From positions 53,307-117,306 of the forward strand of contig JADCRZ010000020.1 in assembly GCA_015069695.1 (NCBI GenBank): a stretch of 64,000 bases of DNA. The letters are read 5' to 3'. This document shows, piece by piece, positions 62,895 to 64,000 of the stretch; the first letter of the stretch is position 1, and every line of letters begins with the position of its first letter. The notes beneath the pieces were generated by a model that worked only from the letters and a program-made list of their open reading frames with translations, made no database searches and was not told the DNA's origin. This DNA comes from Williamsia sp. (lineage in GTDB: Bacteria > Bacteroidota > Bacteroidia > Chitinophagales > Chitinophagaceae). Both the position numbers and the translations under genes were made by a program.

Positions 62895-62926
62895 TTTGAA
62901 TTGGCCAAAAACAATCTCTATCTTCA
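62895..62926 (+). promoter_or_regulatory. Candidate promoter with near-leaderless start
   Basis: TTTG (62895-62898), 20 bases, then TATCTTCA (62919-62926). The ATG at 62931 is only 5 bases further on, so transcription could begin at or near the first codon, as for the response regulator at 34031. Confidence 0.35.
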
Positions 62927-62930
62927 CAAC

Positions 62931-63878
62931 ATGAGACTGATCCTTATCGCCCTTCTTTTTGCCCTGCCCGTTTTCACCTTTTCCCAAAGCCTGACCGGTA
63001 GCTGGTATGGCAAAGCCCAGGTGCTCACCGGTGGCAGCAACAACGATTATCTCACGGAACTGATTGTAAAGCAGAAGGGAGATGAGATCGAAGGAATTCT
63101 CGGATATTATTTCCGCAACGGCTATAAAAGTGTTTTTATCCGCGGGACATACAACAAGACGCGGCGGGAGATCACGGTAAAAAATATACCCATCACCTAT
63201 TATATGGCCAGCTCTATCGATGGGGTGGACTGTACCATGGATTTTGCCGGCGTGCTGAATATTTCCAAAGTACAAAGCCGCCTGAACGGCAGCTTTGTTA
63301 CCATTCCGCGCTACAGATATACCTGTCCGGAAATACGTGCGCTCTATACGCTCGACAGAAGTGAATACAACCAGGACAGCCTGATCAGAAACAGCATTGC
63401 GCGCAAGCTCTGGGAGCCTACAAAAGAAGACCTGGTGATTGCACCTGCTGAACCTGTTATCAACAAGCCGGCAACTGATACAGCGGCCTATGCACCTGCT
63501 CCTGACAAAGCACTGGAAGAATCATTTAAAAAGCGCACCAATGTGGTGAACAAGGAAATTGAAATTAGCTCTGATTCTGTGCGCATCAGTTTTTATGACA
63601 ACGGAGACATCGATGGCGACAGCATCTCTGTATTTGTCAACAACCGGCCTGTGCTCACCAAACAATCGCTCACAGCCCAGGCCCTCAACATCTATTTAAA
63701 ACTGGACAGCACCAAAGCCGTCAACGAAATCTCCATGTTTGCCGAAAACCTCGGCATCTACCCTCCCAACACCGCCCTCATGGTCGTAAACGACGGCGAG
63801 CACCGCTACGAAATTTACTTATCGAGCAACCTCTCCCAGAATGCAGTGGTGAGATTGAGGAGGAAGCCTAAACCTTGA
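62931..63878 (+). CDS. Secreted hypothetical protein
   Basis: 315 residues from the ATG at 62931 (start of the signal peptide MRLILIALLFALPVFTFSQS). The N-terminal domain (LTGSWYGKAQVLTGGSN, ELIVKQKGDEIEGILGYYFR) resembles a lipocalin-like or DUF-type sheet; a Pro/Ala linker (about residues 170-190) leads to a C-terminal domain with RISFYDNGDIDGDSISVFVN and a final strand RYEIYLSSNLSQNAVVRLRR. The second domain recurs in Bacteroidota secreted proteins. Function unknown. Confidence 0.75.
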   Translation: MRLILIALLFALPVFTFSQSLTGSWYGKAQVLTGGSNNDYLTELIVKQKGDEIEGILGYYFRNGYKSVFIRGTYNKTRREITVKNIPITYYMASSIDGVDCTMDFAGVLNISKVQSRLNGSFVTIPRYRYTCPEIRALYTLDRSEYNQDSLIRNSIARKLWEPTKEDLVIAPAEPVINKPATDTAAYAPAPDKALEESFKKRTNVVNKEIEISSDSVRISFYDNGDIDGDSISVFVNNRPVLTKQSLTAQALNIYLKLDSTKAVNEISMFAENLGIYPPNTALMVVNDGEHRYEIYLSSNLSQNAVVRLRRKPKP

Positions 63879-63880
63879 TT

Positions 63881-63925
63881 GTCTTGAACCAGGATTACAC
63901 GGATTAGGGGATTACAGGATTTTTT
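63881..63925. repeat. Third copy of the 22-base intergenic repeat
   Basis: The 22-base core at 63885-63906 is identical to the left copy at 37866-37887 and lies just after a gene stop, followed by GGGGATTACAGGATTTTTTG, which continues the family's usual tail of alternating ATTACAGGATT units. Confidence 0.65.
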
Positions 63926-64000
63926 GGGTGCGCGGGAACAGCGTGATTTCTTTTTTGGGTTACTCTCTCTTTTCAGGATACTCCCTCTTTTTGTCATTCC

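Overview
The window looks like chromosomal DNA of a Bacteroidota bacterium, most likely family Chitinophagaceae. The evidence is four secreted proteins with type IX secretion (T9SS) C-terminal sorting domains, a Y_Y_Y/propeller hybrid-type sensor kinase, DUF4386 and DUF4239 proteins, a PID-CTERM protein with an exosortase, an sdhC-sdhA-sdhB block in the order usual for the phylum, and candidate promoters of the TTG-N(16-21)-TAnnTTTG type. No rRNA, tRNA, CRISPR array, insertion sequence or prophage was seen.

Layout. 0-7 kb: the tail of a macro-domain gene, small secreted or lipoprotein genes, and a fossil junction of two gene fragments near 4.17 kb. 6.9-8.8 kb: an AraC regulator with a TetX-like flavin monooxygenase. 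8.8-12.1 kb: an ECF sigma factor operon (sigma, small membrane protein, Spy/CpxP-like protein, frameshifted YHYH protein, MORN-type lipoprotein, SCO-like lipoprotein). 12.2-21.4 kb, minus strand: a chaperone-usher-like locus with two DUF4402 pilin-like proteins, a PapD-like chaperone, an usher-like outer-membrane protein and a giant T9SS adhesin. 22.8-23.8 kb: two decayed genes. 24.0-37.2 kb: what I judge the most original region. Three proteins with a shared N-terminal architecture, a propeller sensor kinase, a LuxR/NarL-type response regulator and a four-gene membrane/lipoprotein module are tied together by one inverted repeat (ATAGCC-N6-GGCTAT) that sits at the same place in four promoters.

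37.4-50.2 kb: metabolic and secreted genes (FAD oxidoreductase, zinc alcohol dehydrogenase, phosphodiester glycosidase, sugar isomerase-like protein, ThuA, EamA transporter, SDR, ankyrin protein, S8 protease, cyclophilin). 50.7-54.0 kb: a second T9SS protein related to the giant adhesin, a 74-residue PID-CTERM protein and an exosortase. 54.5-63.9 kb: SDR, DUF92, head-GIN lipoprotein, VOC protein, succinate dehydrogenase, accD, smpB and a secreted protein. A short intergenic repeat occurs three times (two inverted copies near 38 kb and one at 63.9 kb).

Two regions deserve most attention: the operator-linked signalling regulon at 23.9-37.2 kb, whose effectors match no family I recognise, and the chaperone-usher-like locus at 12.2-21.4 kb, which is unexpected in a phylum whose known pili are built by a different (type V) pathway. 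All family assignments are from reading the sequence and from memory; no database search was possible.
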